Assembly (NCBI GenBank): GCA_031553975.1
Contig: JAVBKP010000049.1
Span: forward strand, 1-49,829
Source: JAVBKP01 sp031553975
GTDB taxonomy: Bacteria > Bacillota > Clostridia > Peptostreptococcales > Anaerovoracaceae
DNA: 49,829 nucleotides
Direction: 5' to 3'
The translations under genes and the position numbers were made by a program. Positions within the stretch are counted from its first letter, which is position 1. Each line of letters starts with the position of its first letter. Under the pieces are notes generated by a model. The model made no database searches and was not told the origin of the DNA. It was given only the letters and a program-made list of their open reading frames with translations. Positions 17,046-25,439 of the stretch are shown piece after piece.

Positions 17046-17435
17046 TTATTGTACAACTACATCTACTTGACCATCTGCAGACTTAGGCGTAGATATGATG
17101 ACCTGGTTTGGCAAGCATACAATGGACTCATTGCTCTTGCTGATGGCTGGGTCACGTAAGCAATACTGGTCTGGACATTCTGCGAAAATCATCCTGGCAC
17201 TGCCATCTTTAATCTCAAGTCTATTTATATGCCCCACATCGTTTTTTATGTCGATGACTTGATCTTTGGACAAGCTATACTCGCCATACATCTTCCCATT
17301 CACATCAACCCTAACTGCATCGCCATTTTCTCCGAATGAATTCACAATAAATGCTGAACTAACCCCAATGGTTAAAAGTGCCACGCCCAATATGATATCC
17401 GCTTTTTTAAATATTTTTTCTTTCTTCTTGCTCAC
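17046..17435 (-). CDS. NusG domain II-containing exported protein
   Basis: A 129-residue protein with an N-terminal membrane anchor (about 12-32) and a NusG_II domain (PF07009) outside the membrane: VDGxxYGEYSL-like strand, CPDQYC and IVCLPNQV cysteine motifs. GTG at 17435 with AAAGGAGATAAAA upstream is preferred; the longer frame only overlaps the glycosyltransferase end. It overlaps that gene by 29 bases. These proteins are often near rnf or ApbE genes in clostridia, but not here. Function unknown; not a transcription factor despite the domain name. Confidence 0.8.
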   Translation of the reverse strand: MSKKKEKIFKKADIILGVALLTIGVSSAFIVNSFGENGDAVRVDVNGKMYGEYSLSKDQVIDIKNDVGHINRLEIKDGSARMIFAECPDQYCLRDPAISKSNESIVCLPNQVIISTPKSADGQVDVVVQ

Positions 17436-18498
17436 TTTTATCTCCTTTGAAATATGCCCTGTTGTAGGCCACGCTTGGGCTATTTGGTTTATACATTGCC
17501 GCCTTCTCATTATACTGATAGGCAAGTTCTCTATTACCTATCTTATCATAGCAGACGCAAAGCTGTAAATAGGGGATATAGTCATAATAGTCATGATATA
17601 CAAACCCGCTCTCTGATTTTTCCAGCTTTGTAGCTAGATCGTACCAGAAGATTGCCTTTTGATACTCTCCTTGTTCTTGCCATTGATCTCCAATAAGACA
17701 TGATATATCTGCTCTTGGTTTGTCATAGGTCAAGGCCTGCAAAAGCATATGCGTCACTTTGTCATTTTTGTTTGTTTTCTTATAGCATTCTGCCACTAGT
17801 TTGGTGGCAGCTATACAGTCTTCTATCCAACCTTCTCCACTTTGTAGGAACGTAGTTAGCGTGACTGCTGCCTCTTCAAATCGTTCATGGTAGTATAACT
17901 CCCTGCCGTAGTAATATCGTCCCCTTGCGCTTAACGGTATACCTTCTTTGATTTGATTCTCGTATATTCTAATATTTCTATTGCTTGAAGAAACTTTTTC
18001 TTTTTTATGCACAATATGGATGTCTTCATATATGATATGCCCACTAGGCACCACCACTTCATGGACTGGCTCTTGCCAAACAAAGCCCGCTTCTCTGCGG
18101 AACATTCGCTCCCTATTATACGACATATTCACAGTACCATCTTCATCATGGCCTACATCGTATTTCATCATAACCATATCAATTGTTTTGCTTAGCCGCT
18201 GTTTTAGTCCAATGAGCTTCACCAATTCCGCTTCTGAGATTATATCGTCAGCGTCAAGCCACATGATGAAGTCTTTTGTGGCTTTGGACATAGAATAGTT
18301 CCTAGCAGCGGAAAAGTCGTCGATCCACTTAAAATCATATACCTTATCAGTGAATTCTCTGGCTATAGCTTTGGTTTTATCCTGTGATCCTGTATCAACT
18401 ATTATAATCTCTTCTACTGCATCCCTGATGCTCGTAAGGCATCGATTTAGGACATCTTCCTCATTTTTTACAATCATACATAAGCTTATTGTACCCAT
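17407..18498 (-). CDS. Family 2 glycosyltransferase with C-terminal TPR-like region
   Basis: A 363-residue GT-A glycosyltransferase: SLCMIVKNEE at the start, IIIVDTGSQD (32-40) for nucleotide-sugar binding and the metal-binding LDADD at 81-85. After about residue 200 come helical repeats of TPR type (YYYGRELYYHERFEEAA and similar). This domain pairing is common in enzymes glycosylating flagellins, bacteriocins or spore-surface proteins. It starts seven bases after the jelly-roll-like gene and overlaps the NusG-II gene, so the three form one operon between the two Big2 genes. Acceptor unknown; neighbours suggest a surface protein. Confidence 0.85.
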   Translation of the reverse strand: MGTISLCMIVKNEEDVLNRCLTSIRDAVEEIIIVDTGSQDKTKAIAREFTDKVYDFKWIDDFSAARNYSMSKATKDFIMWLDADDIISEAELVKLIGLKQRLSKTIDMVMMKYDVGHDEDGTVNMSYNRERMFRREAGFVWQEPVHEVVVPSGHIIYEDIHIVHKKEKVSSSNRNIRIYENQIKEGIPLSARGRYYYGRELYYHERFEEAAVTLTTFLQSGEGWIEDCIAATKLVAECYKKTNKNDKVTHMLLQALTYDKPRADISCLIGDQWQEQGEYQKAIFWYDLATKLEKSESGFVYHDYYDYIPYLQLCVCYDKIGNRELAYQYNEKAAMYKPNSPSVAYNRAYFKGDKSEQEERKNI

Positions 18499-18505
18499 AC
18501 GCCTC

Positions 18506-18925
18506 CTAGGATATTTCTAATATTCCAATGCTTGAGTTAATAGATGAAACTCTCTCCCCACAAGCATTGACTATTGTTAATATGTTTTCTTTTCCTTCTG
18601 GTGCTGTAAAGCACAAATATGTAGTGGCTCCATTATACCCTTGCCCCATGGCTGAATGCACAGCCCCCATCACTTGATCATTTAATTTAATCGAAAAGTA
18701 AAAAGGTGTTGGTTTTTCACTATTGCTACTTATAAAAAGGGATAATTGGTATGTGCGTCCCTCTGTCAATTTAAACTCTTCTCTATTGGCTACATGTTCT
18801 ATTCCTTCTGCACCTATTCCTGTATTCTTACCGTATTTTATGCTATCCTCATTTTCTACCTTTTGAGAAGCTATGGCGTTTGCTGTCAGGTAGTTTGTAA
18901 TTCTCTTGCTATGGTCATTAACCAT
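18506..18925 (-). CDS. Small beta-rich protein, possibly a TNF/C1q-like jelly roll (BclA C-terminal-like)
   Basis: A 139-residue protein without signal peptide or membrane helix. Residues 55-139 have the alternating strand pattern and G-rich turns of BclA_C/TNF-like trimeric jelly rolls: GRTYQLSLFIS, FSIKLNDQVMG, GATTYLCFTAPEG, ILTIVNACG and a terminal SIGILEI strand. The assignment is by pattern only. ATG at 18925 follows TTGGAGGTATTTTC. It is followed immediately by a glycosyltransferase gene, as spore-surface glycoproteins often are. A possible sigma-K promoter lies upstream. An unrelated beta-sandwich is the alternative. Confidence 0.6.
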   Translation of the reverse strand: MVNDHSKRITNYLTANAIASQKVENEDSIKYGKNTGIGAEGIEHVANREEFKLTEGRTYQLSLFISSNSEKPTPFYFSIKLNDQVMGAVHSAMGQGYNGATTYLCFTAPEGKENILTIVNACGERVSSINSSIGILEIS

Positions 18926-18965
18926 GAAAATACCTCCAACTCATATTGCGATAGAGCAATCCTCT

Positions 18966-18994
18966 TCATAATATGATGTGGTTGCAAATATGGT
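18966..18994 (-). promoter_or_regulatory. Possible sigma-K-type promoter of the jelly-roll/glycosyltransferase operon
   Basis: On the minus strand AC (18993-18994), 17 bases, CATATTATGA (18966-18975), close to the AC-N17-CATAnnnTA pattern of mother-cell sigma-K. No sigma-A promoter of similar quality was seen. The motif is short, so chance is possible. Confidence 0.3.
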
Positions 18995-19000
18995 TACAAA

Positions 19001-19032
19001 AGAAAAAGAGCAGATTTGCCTCTGCTCTTTTT
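19001..19032 (-). terminator. Intrinsic terminator after the second Big2 gene
   Basis: AAAAAGAGCAGA, GGCAAA, TCTGCTCTTTTTCTTTT on the minus strand, 20 bases after the stop codon at 19051. Confidence 0.88.
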
Positions 19033-19050
19033 CCACTATTTTGCGTTGAT

Positions 19051-22000
19051 TTATTGTTGAACCGTTACCCATCCACCTGGAGGTGTTGTGTTTTTGTTCA
19101 CGTCTGAAGGTGCTACGAAAACTCTTTCTTGTTCTATATACAACGTACCTTTCTTTTGTCCGTTGTCTTTCCATGCACCGTTTTGTGTATCGGCTAAAGT
19201 CTTCACGATATGTCCGTCTTGGACTTTAATAAATGCGCTAGGGTTCCTATTGTATAAGTCTTTCAACGTTAAGCCTTTATTCGTATCTCGTTGCATGTAT
19301 GGGTTGTTTAGTGAGATGTATACACAATCTTCTTTTCCATCTGTATAAACATATCCAGTTCCAAGTCCTATTCCATAGTCATTGGTAACTTTATTGTATA
19401 CATTCTCCCAGTCCCCTGTGACTTTTAGTGTATACATTATCCCTTTGCTATCTTCAAAGCTGAATAAATCTCCCACTCTTGGATAGTCGTTTGTCTCTTC
19501 CGTAGGTGTTGGTACTACTGGTACAGTTCCTGTAACAGTAACTGTGGCTGTAGCCATTTTACCATTAACGGTAGTCGCTGTGATTGTAGCTTTTCCTGCT
19601 CCTACAGCTGTAACGATTCCTTCATTGTTCACGGTAGCTATACCTGTATCATCACTTTTCCATGTCACAGTTTTGTTATTCACGGTGGTAGGGGTGATGG
19701 TGGCTAGCAGTTTGTAAGCCTTGCCAGATTCTAATGAGAATGAAGTTTTATCTAATGTTATCTTGGTCGGACCTCTTTCAACAGTAACTGTACATGTAGC
19801 AGTTTTGTTGTTATCTACAGTCGTAACTGTGATAATCGCTTTACCTGCTGCAATACCTGTAAGTTTTCCAGTATCATCGATTCTTACCGCCATTGGGTTA
19901 GCACTAGACCAAACCACTTCTTGGTTGGCTTCTTTGGCTAAAACAGTAGACGTTAATTGTGCTGTCTCGCCTTCTGTTATTGTAAGTGTACTACTACTTA
20001 GTTTAACCTCTGTTACACCAATGCCTACTGTTACTACGCATGTTGCTGTCTTTTGTCCATCTACGCTAGTTGCTGTAATGGTAGCGGTTCCTGGTGAAAG
20101 CGCTGTTAGGTTGCCTCCCGCATTGGTTTTAACAATAGTAGGATTGTCACTGGTAAATGTAACTTGCTTGTTACCTGCATGGCTTGGAAGTACTGTTGCA
20201 GAAAGTTTGTAAGTTTCTCCTGCACCCATATTGAGCGTAACTTTATCCATATACACGCTAGTAACTTTTGCCAATGGCTCTATTACGGTAACTGTACATG
20301 ATGCCACTTTGTTCTTATCTGATGTAGTAGCATAAATTATGGCTTTCCCTGTTCTTTGTCCTGTAACAACACCGTATTCATCAACGGTAGCTATACTTGG
20401 GTTCGCCGATGTCCAAATCAATGCGGTATTATCTGCATTTGATGGATTAATGGTAGCTACTAGGGTTGCTTTCTCGCCTTGACGAACTGTTAATGCTTTA
20501 ACATTAAGTGCAACACTATTCACTTTTACTACTACTGTAACTTTACATGTTACCTTCATTCCATTTGGCGCGGTTGCTGTAACATCCACTGTACCTTTAG
20601 CTACTGGTGTCACGTTGCCGCTTTGATCTACTTTTACTATGCCTGTGTTTGCACTTGCCCAAGTTAAAGATTTTAGACTTTCCTCATCTGGGCTAGCTAT
20701 AGCATCGATTTGCTTCGCTTTTTCTCCAAGTACAAGTGTCAATTTGCCACTTTCTAAAGATAGCTTATCGATGGCACTATATACATTAATAACAGCACTA
20801 ACTTTTCTACCATCTTCTGTACTTGCTGTTATATTGGCTATGCCTTTGCTAACTCCTGTAACTATGCCATTCTCATCTACTGTGGCTATTTTACTATTGG
20901 ACGTGCTCCAAATTGCTTTATTGTAGGTAGCATTGGTAGGTGTTATTGTAGCTACAAGTTTAGTGGTGCCTCCCACTAGTATTGTTTTGCTAGTCGGGCT
21001 AAGTGTCATGGATGTAGTAGGCACGAATACGTTAACTGTTATCTCTGCCACCTTGCCACCAACATTTGCAGTTACAGTAGTAACTCCTTTTGCTACGCCT
21101 GTTACGATACCATTGGCATCAACCTTAGCTATTGCTGGATTTATTGCCTTCCACTCCACTGGTCTTGGGTCCTTGGTGTCCCCGTTGACATTTGCAAGTA
21201 ATTTGATTGTTCCTGCAATTCTAACTTCAACTGCTTCACCTGAAACCGTTGGGTTAGCATCAATTGCTAATGTATCAACAGCAGACAATACTGTTATATT
21301 TGATGCACCACGGTTGGTTCCCTCAGAAGGATTCGCATAAATTGTTGTCTTACCTACTGCTAGGGCCTTGACTGTGCCATCTTCGCTAATTGAAACAATG
21401 TTATTGCCATTGGTCCAAGTCACTTTTGGATCAGTCGCATGGCTTGGGTATACAAGAACATCAAGTTTTTTCTCTTCGCCTAATGCCATGACAACATCTT
21501 TGCCTTGGTTGACTTTGATGCTACTCACTGGCACAACCACAGTGACCTGACAAGTGGCAGTTTTTCCATTGCTTGTGGCAACAGTAACGGTAGCTGTACC
21601 TGATTTGTTACCTGCTAATAGATTTCCACCATTGACATTGACAACACTCTTATCGCTTGTGGTCCATGTAAGTTTTCCATCTGTAAGTCCTTTTGAAATA
21701 ATATTTGCCACTAATTTATATGACGATAGTGCATTTAGTTTGACTGCACTAGGTGTTAGCTCTATACCGTCTGCACCGCATACTACAGTTACTTTACATA
21801 CAGCTACTTTACCGCCGGCATTGGCTGTAATAGTAACAGCACCAGTGGTCAAGGCTTTTATTGTCCCATTGTCGTCTATTGTTGCTATTTCTGTATCGCT
21901 GCTCTCCCACGAAACGTTCTGAATTGTAGCGTTGGCCGGAGACAAAGTTGCTTTAATATTCGCGCTCTGTCCTTCGCCCATCATCAATGTGACTGGGTTT

Positions 22001-23961
22001 ATTGCAATACTGTTGATAGGAATAGAAACTCTAACGGTAGCTTCTGCATATTGCCCAGATTTAGCTTTTAATTTTACTACTGCTGTTCCTGGCTTTTTGC
22101 CGGTTACTTTACCTGTTTGATCCACAGTAGCAACGCTTGTATCAGATATTGACCATTCTAACCCTTTTCTCTTTGAAAGGTCTGAATTAGAAGTCGGTTT
22201 TAGCTGTTCCACTTTTCCAACATGAACTGCCGCATCAGATGGGGTTAAATTCATCCATTGTATTGGCTCTAGCACTGTTACAGTACACGTCATACTCTTG
22301 CCGTTGGCAGTTGATGCTGTAATGACTGATGTTCCAGGGCTAACTGCTGTAAGCATACCATTTGACTTAACTGTCACCGCAGAATTGTTGCTAGATGACC
22401 ACGTTATGTCTTTATTCTTTGCTGTCAATGGCTCTGCTTTTCCATTTAATTTAGCTTTTTCTTTCACTTCTAGCACTAAACTAGTCTGATCTATGGTTAT
22501 TTTTTCCACCTCAGCCATAACAGCTACGGTGCAGCCTGCTACTTTACCAGATGTTGTGGTTGCTGTAATATAAGCAGAACCGCCTTTTACTGCTGTAACT
22601 TTTCCGTTCTGGTCTACTGTAGCCACTGTCGGATTACTCGTCTTCCAAGTCACCACTTTATTGGCATCGACATTAGGATATACCTCTACCGATAAATCCT
22701 GGCTGGTGCCTACTTCCATGCTAAGACTTGCTTTGTCTATTTTTATGGCCTGCGCATCGATTAATTCTGGGCTGCCAATGGTTGCTTGCTCTGTCCCCCA
22801 GTCTGCTTCTGAGAATTTAACAACTAGCGCATCGTCTCCACCTTTGTATCCTGGTACTTCTTTTGAGTTGGTGGCTCCAACAGCATAAACATCACCATTG
22901 CTTACACGAATCACATCATTTAACGTGTCTGTGCCACTAAACGCCACTATTTTTTCACTCTCTAGGGTGAATACGTTGTCTTTTAAATCAACTTGTGCTG
23001 CCCATCCGTCTTGGTCAATACTTCCAGCCACGTAGAACTGGTTGCCAAGTTTTTTGAGACTCTGCACTTTACCATCTAAGTCAAGTACGCTTTCCACTTG
23101 TATGGTTCCTGCTTGATCGCTAGGAACAGACACAAGTGCTATGATGTTGCCACCTGCCACTACATATTTGTCATTCTCAACGTTAATTATATCTGTAGTG
23201 CCTTTAATTTGGCTTGGCATTGTCCAAGACTGAACTTTGTGGCCTGTGGCTAGATCCACAGAAGAAATCTTATTGTTTATTGCATCAATTAGAACAACAT
23301 TTTCGCTCTTTCCATCTATAGCTAGTGACCCGTTGCCTGGGCCCATTCCTTCAATATTCTCTTGCCCAAACTCACTAATGTTCTCTGTGTTCCATACAGT
23401 TATGCCGTCGACTCCAATTTTTCTTAAAAACGGTTTCTTCGGACTTCCGCCTGTGGCACCAGTTATTATAAACTCACCGCTTGGAGTCTCAACAATACCA
23501 GAAGAGCCCCAGCCTTCGATTCTTCCTGTATCAAATCCGCCCTTGCTGCCACCTTCTTTGATGACCCAAGTGCCCCAATACTCACCACTGCCCCAACGCC
23601 CTGTGGTTATGTACCCGCCATCTTTTGTGGCTAGTATATCTGATCTAGGGCTAAACATAGCACCTTCATAGGTTTTGGCAGAGCCTAATGCTCCGTCTTT
23701 ACCTATGCCCATAACAAAGCCGCTATAGTCTGCTACTGGTCCTGCAATATCACCGCCAGTAACGCTAGTATTGGCTAAAACATAAATGCCATCACTTCCA
23801 CGCTCTATTAGTGCATTTGCACTGTTGTCTCCTGCATTTCCAATGGCTTTAATCCAACTTTGACTGCTATCCGCAGCAAAAGCTCCCATTGGCGCACAAA
23901 GCATGGCAACGCTTATAGCGAATATTGCTAGCCGTGCCATCTTTCTACTATACGATTTCAT
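19051..23961 (-). CDS. Giant secreted protein: N-terminal propeller-like domain, 13 Big2 repeats, shared C-terminal domain (paralogue B)
   Basis: A 1636-residue protein. Signal peptide 1-30 (AFAA cleavage region). Residues 33-395 form a repetitive beta structure of propeller type, with recurring DG-x-Y-V-x-A/TG blades (GSDGIYVLAN, KDGGYITTGR, SGEFIITGA, NGDVYAVGA). From about 403 come 13 Big2 repeats that correspond one-to-one and in order with those of the paralogue at 13071: for example repeat 3 (PIQWMNLTP here, PIGWIKLAP there) and repeat 5 (ADGIEL in both). Then comes the same 135-residue C-terminal domain (FEDSKGIMYTLKVTGDW). ATG 23961 has AGGAGGAAAGTAAA. No cell-wall anchor motif is visible. 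Function inferred: adhesin or envelope fibre. Confidence 0.88.
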   Translation of the reverse strand: MKSYSRKMARLAIFAISVAMLCAPMGAFAADSSQSWIKAIGNAGDNSANALIERGSDGIYVLANTSVTGGDIAGPVADYSGFVMGIGKDGALGSAKTYEGAMFSPRSDILATKDGGYITTGRWGSGEYWGTWVIKEGGSKGGFDTGRIEGWGSSGIVETPSGEFIITGATGGSPKKPFLRKIGVDGITVWNTENISEFGQENIEGMGPGNGSLAIDGKSENVVLIDAINNKISSVDLATGHKVQSWTMPSQIKGTTDIINVENDKYVVAGGNIIALVSVPSDQAGTIQVESVLDLDGKVQSLKKLGNQFYVAGSIDQDGWAAQVDLKDNVFTLESEKIVAFSGTDTLNDVIRVSNGDVYAVGATNSKEVPGYKGGDDALVVKFSEADWGTEQATIGSPELIDAQAIKIDKASLSMEVGTSQDLSVEVYPNVDANKVVTWKTSNPTVATVDQNGKVTAVKGGSAYITATTTSGKVAGCTVAVMAEVEKITIDQTSLVLEVKEKAKLNGKAEPLTAKNKDITWSSSNNSAVTVKSNGMLTAVSPGTSVITASTANGKSMTCTVTVLEPIQWMNLTPSDAAVHVGKVEQLKPTSNSDLSKRKGLEWSISDTSVATVDQTGKVTGKKPGTAVVKLKAKSGQYAEATVRVSIPINSIAINPVTLMMGEGQSANIKATLSPANATIQNVSWESSDTEIATIDDNGTIKALTTGAVTITANAGGKVAVCKVTVVCGADGIELTPSAVKLNALSSYKLVANIISKGLTDGKLTWTTSDKSVVNVNGGNLLAGNKSGTATVTVATSNGKTATCQVTVVVPVSSIKVNQGKDVVMALGEEKKLDVLVYPSHATDPKVTWTNGNNIVSISEDGTVKALAVGKTTIYANPSEGTNRGASNITVLSAVDTLAIDANPTVSGEAVEVRIAGTIKLLANVNGDTKDPRPVEWKAINPAIAKVDANGIVTGVAKGVTTVTANVGGKVAEITVNVFVPTTSMTLSPTSKTILVGGTTKLVATITPTNATYNKAIWSTSNSKIATVDENGIVTGVSKGIANITASTEDGRKVSAVINVYSAIDKLSLESGKLTLVLGEKAKQIDAIASPDEESLKSLTWASANTGIVKVDQSGNVTPVAKGTVDVTATAPNGMKVTCKVTVVVKVNSVALNVKALTVRQGEKATLVATINPSNADNTALIWTSANPSIATVDEYGVVTGQRTGKAIIYATTSDKNKVASCTVTVIEPLAKVTSVYMDKVTLNMGAGETYKLSATVLPSHAGNKQVTFTSDNPTIVKTNAGGNLTALSPGTATITATSVDGQKTATCVVTVGIGVTEVKLSSSTLTITEGETAQLTSTVLAKEANQEVVWSSANPMAVRIDDTGKLTGIAAGKAIITVTTVDNNKTATCTVTVERGPTKITLDKTSFSLESGKAYKLLATITPTTVNNKTVTWKSDDTGIATVNNEGIVTAVGAGKATITATTVNGKMATATVTVTGTVPVVPTPTEETNDYPRVGDLFSFEDSKGIMYTLKVTGDWENVYNKVTNDYGIGLGTGYVYTDGKEDCVYISLNNPYMQRDTNKGLTLKDLYNRNPSAFIKVQDGHIVKTLADTQNGAWKDNGQKKGTLYIEQERVFVAPSDVNKNTTPPGGWVTVQQ

Positions 23962-24009
23962 TTTACTTTCCTCCTGGTATTTATATTAGTCCATATGATT
24001 GATTGATTG

Positions 24010-24054
24010 AAAAAAAGCCACATGAAACCAAGCATTTTGCTTGTTTCATCAGCT
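24010..24054 (-). promoter_or_regulatory. Promoter-proximal terminator-like hairpin (leader of Big2 gene B)
   Basis: On the minus strand AGCTGATGAAAC-AAGC, AAAAT, GCTT-GGTTTCATGTGGCT followed by T7. It begins about six bases from the predicted transcript start and ends about 50 bases before the start codon. It shares the GC(C/T)GATGAAA / TTCAT...GGCTTTTTT plan with 16917-16961. Confidence 0.72.
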
Positions 24055-24066
24055 AATGATGTTCAC

Positions 24067-24095
24067 ATTATATTATCAATATGTAATAATGTCAA
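24067..24095 (-). promoter_or_regulatory. Consensus sigma-A promoter of Big2 gene B
   Basis: Minus-strand TTGACA (24090-24095), 17-bp spacer, TATAAT (24067-24072): perfect consensus, the same as for gene A. Confidence 0.88.
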
Positions 24096-24101
24096 TGTGA
24101 A

Positions 24102-24139
24102 AATCAAAAAACATCAACAATTGCTGATGTTTTTTGATT
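24102..24139 (-). terminator. Intrinsic terminator after the small zinc-ribbon gene
   Basis: AATCAAAAAACATCA and TGATGTTTTTTGATT arms of about 15 bp. It lies between the small gene ending at 24152 and the Big2 gene B promoter, insulating the latter. Confidence 0.88.
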
Positions 24140-24151
24140 TTTTACTTTTAT

Positions 24152-24286
24152 TTACATTGCTGTTCTTACATGACTAATACAATTACTACAAATGCATTTG
24201 TCTCTAAATGAAGTAACATTGCTTGCTCTGCCACACAGTATACACCTGTTCCCGTTACTTCTGCCTAAATACATGCTATCTCTCAC
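24152..24286 (-). CDS. 44-aa zinc-ribbon protein resembling sigma-G inhibitor Gin (CsfB)
   Basis: GTG start at 24286 with AAAGGAGGAGAGAAC, reading 44 codons to TAA. It has two CxxC knuckles, CILC at 15-18 and CSNC at 33-36, 14 residues apart, with a FRDKCIC segment before the second. Gin/CsfB proteins have the same C-x2-C...F-x-C-x2-C plan in about 60 residues and bind sporulation sigma factors. This one is shorter and lacks an obvious tail, so it may instead be a generic zinc ribbon. An extended -10 (TG-A-TATCAT, 24320-24325) sits about 30 bases upstream. Confidence 0.62.
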   Translation of the reverse strand: MRDSMYLGRSNGNRCILCGRASNVTSFRDKCICSNCISHVRTAM

Positions 24287-24387
24287 GTTCTCTCCTCCTT
24301 TGACTGTAAGAATGTGGTAATGATATCATGATTTTAATGATTTGTATATTAAATGTAACGATTGGTCATTTTTTTGTATCCTAATGC

Positions 24388-25428
24388 TCATTTTTGTTGA
24401 TTCGTATCCGTTAGAACCATGGGGATGGTTACCTCTCCCCTTATGTCTGTGTTCATTAATTCTTTAATTCGGTCACGGCCATAACCCAGACTTAAAAGAT
24501 AATAAAGCTTAGTTACAGCTGCCTCCACTGTCATATCGTAACCACTGAGAGCCCCTGCCTCAGCTAGCCCACTACTGGTCTCATATAGCCCTACTCTCGC
24601 ACTGCCGCTCATGCATTGGGTACAAACCACAACCATAGTCCCATTGTCAGTGGCGGCTTTTAGCACCCTTTTCAAAGCGTTGTCATTTTCGGGCACGTTA
24701 CCTGCCCCAAAGCCTTCTATAACAAGGCCTTTCAGATTTTTAGTCATAATGTTTTCAAATATTTCAAACTGTATTCCCGGGAAGACCTTTAGTACTGCTA
24801 TTTGTGATTCTATAAATCGCATTAACCTCAATCGTCCCTCAGTCTTTTTAACATGTTTTTTCTTAATCTCTATGTCTACCCCAACTTGTCCTAATAACGG
24901 ATAGTTTGGTGATGCAAACGCTTGCAAATCATCTGCACTTACTTTTGTGGCCCGGTTGCCTCTTATGAGCATACTTCCAAATAGCAGGCATACCTCAGGT
25001 ATCTTATAGTTAGCAGCTATAATCATAGACGTTATTAAGTTGTCTCGGGCATCATTTCTGATTTCCCAAAATGGTATTTGTGAGCCTGTTAATACCACTG
25101 GTTTTGACAGGCCCTCTAGCATAAATGAAAGTGCCGATGCCGTATAAGCCATGGTGTCCGTCCCATGAAGTATAACAAATCCATCATATTTATCATAATG
25201 ATCCGTTATGTCTTCGGCGATCTTTGTCCATTGCTTTACTGTAATATTAGAAGAATCCAGCAAAGGGTCATATTCTATCAATTCAAATAACGGCATCTCT
25301 TCTCGATCTAGTTCCCTAATTTGCGATAGAACTTCTGTCATATATCCCTTTTGAGGGGCAAACCCATTGGCTGAGGGCACCATTCCTATGGTACCTCCTG
25401 TGTGAATCAAGCAAACTTTCTTTCTCAT
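24388..25428 (-). CDS. ansA: Type I (cytoplasmic) L-asparaginase
   Basis: About 346 residues starting MRKKVCLIHTGGTIG, with the first catalytic Thr in TGGTIG and the second in HGTDTMAYTA, typical of bacterial asparaginases; later GSxLIRGNRATKV and EGFGAGNVP motifs follow. No signal peptide, hence a cytoplasmic AnsA type converting Asn to Asp and ammonia. The open frame extends 5' into the flippase gene, but ATG 25428 (GGGGGAAAAA upstream) gives the family N terminus and lies 11 bases after the flippase stop codon, implying cotranscription. Confidence 0.92.
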   Translation of the reverse strand: MRKKVCLIHTGGTIGMVPSANGFAPQKGYMTEVLSQIRELDREEMPLFELIEYDPLLDSSNITVKQWTKIAEDITDHYDKYDGFVILHGTDTMAYTASALSFMLEGLSKPVVLTGSQIPFWEIRNDARDNLITSMIIAANYKIPEVCLLFGSMLIRGNRATKVSADDLQAFASPNYPLLGQVGVDIEIKKKHVKKTEGRLRLMRFIESQIAVLKVFPGIQFEIFENIMTKNLKGLVIEGFGAGNVPENDNALKRVLKAATDNGTMVVVCTQCMSGSARVGLYETSSGLAEAGALSGYDMTVEAAVTKLYYLLSLGYGRDRIKELMNTDIRGEVTIPMVLTDTNQQK

Positions 25429-25439
25429 TTTTTCCCCCA

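Noticed and set aside
13071..23961. Regular DNA repetition that could look like a CRISPR or satellite array
   Set aside because: The period is about 260 bp, diverged at DNA level and always in frame; it is protein repeat coding.
24046..24056. CTGATGA core suggesting a hammerhead ribozyme in the Big2 gene B leader
   Set aside because: No GAAA box or three-stem arrangement follows; the sequence pairs as a simple terminator-like hairpin.
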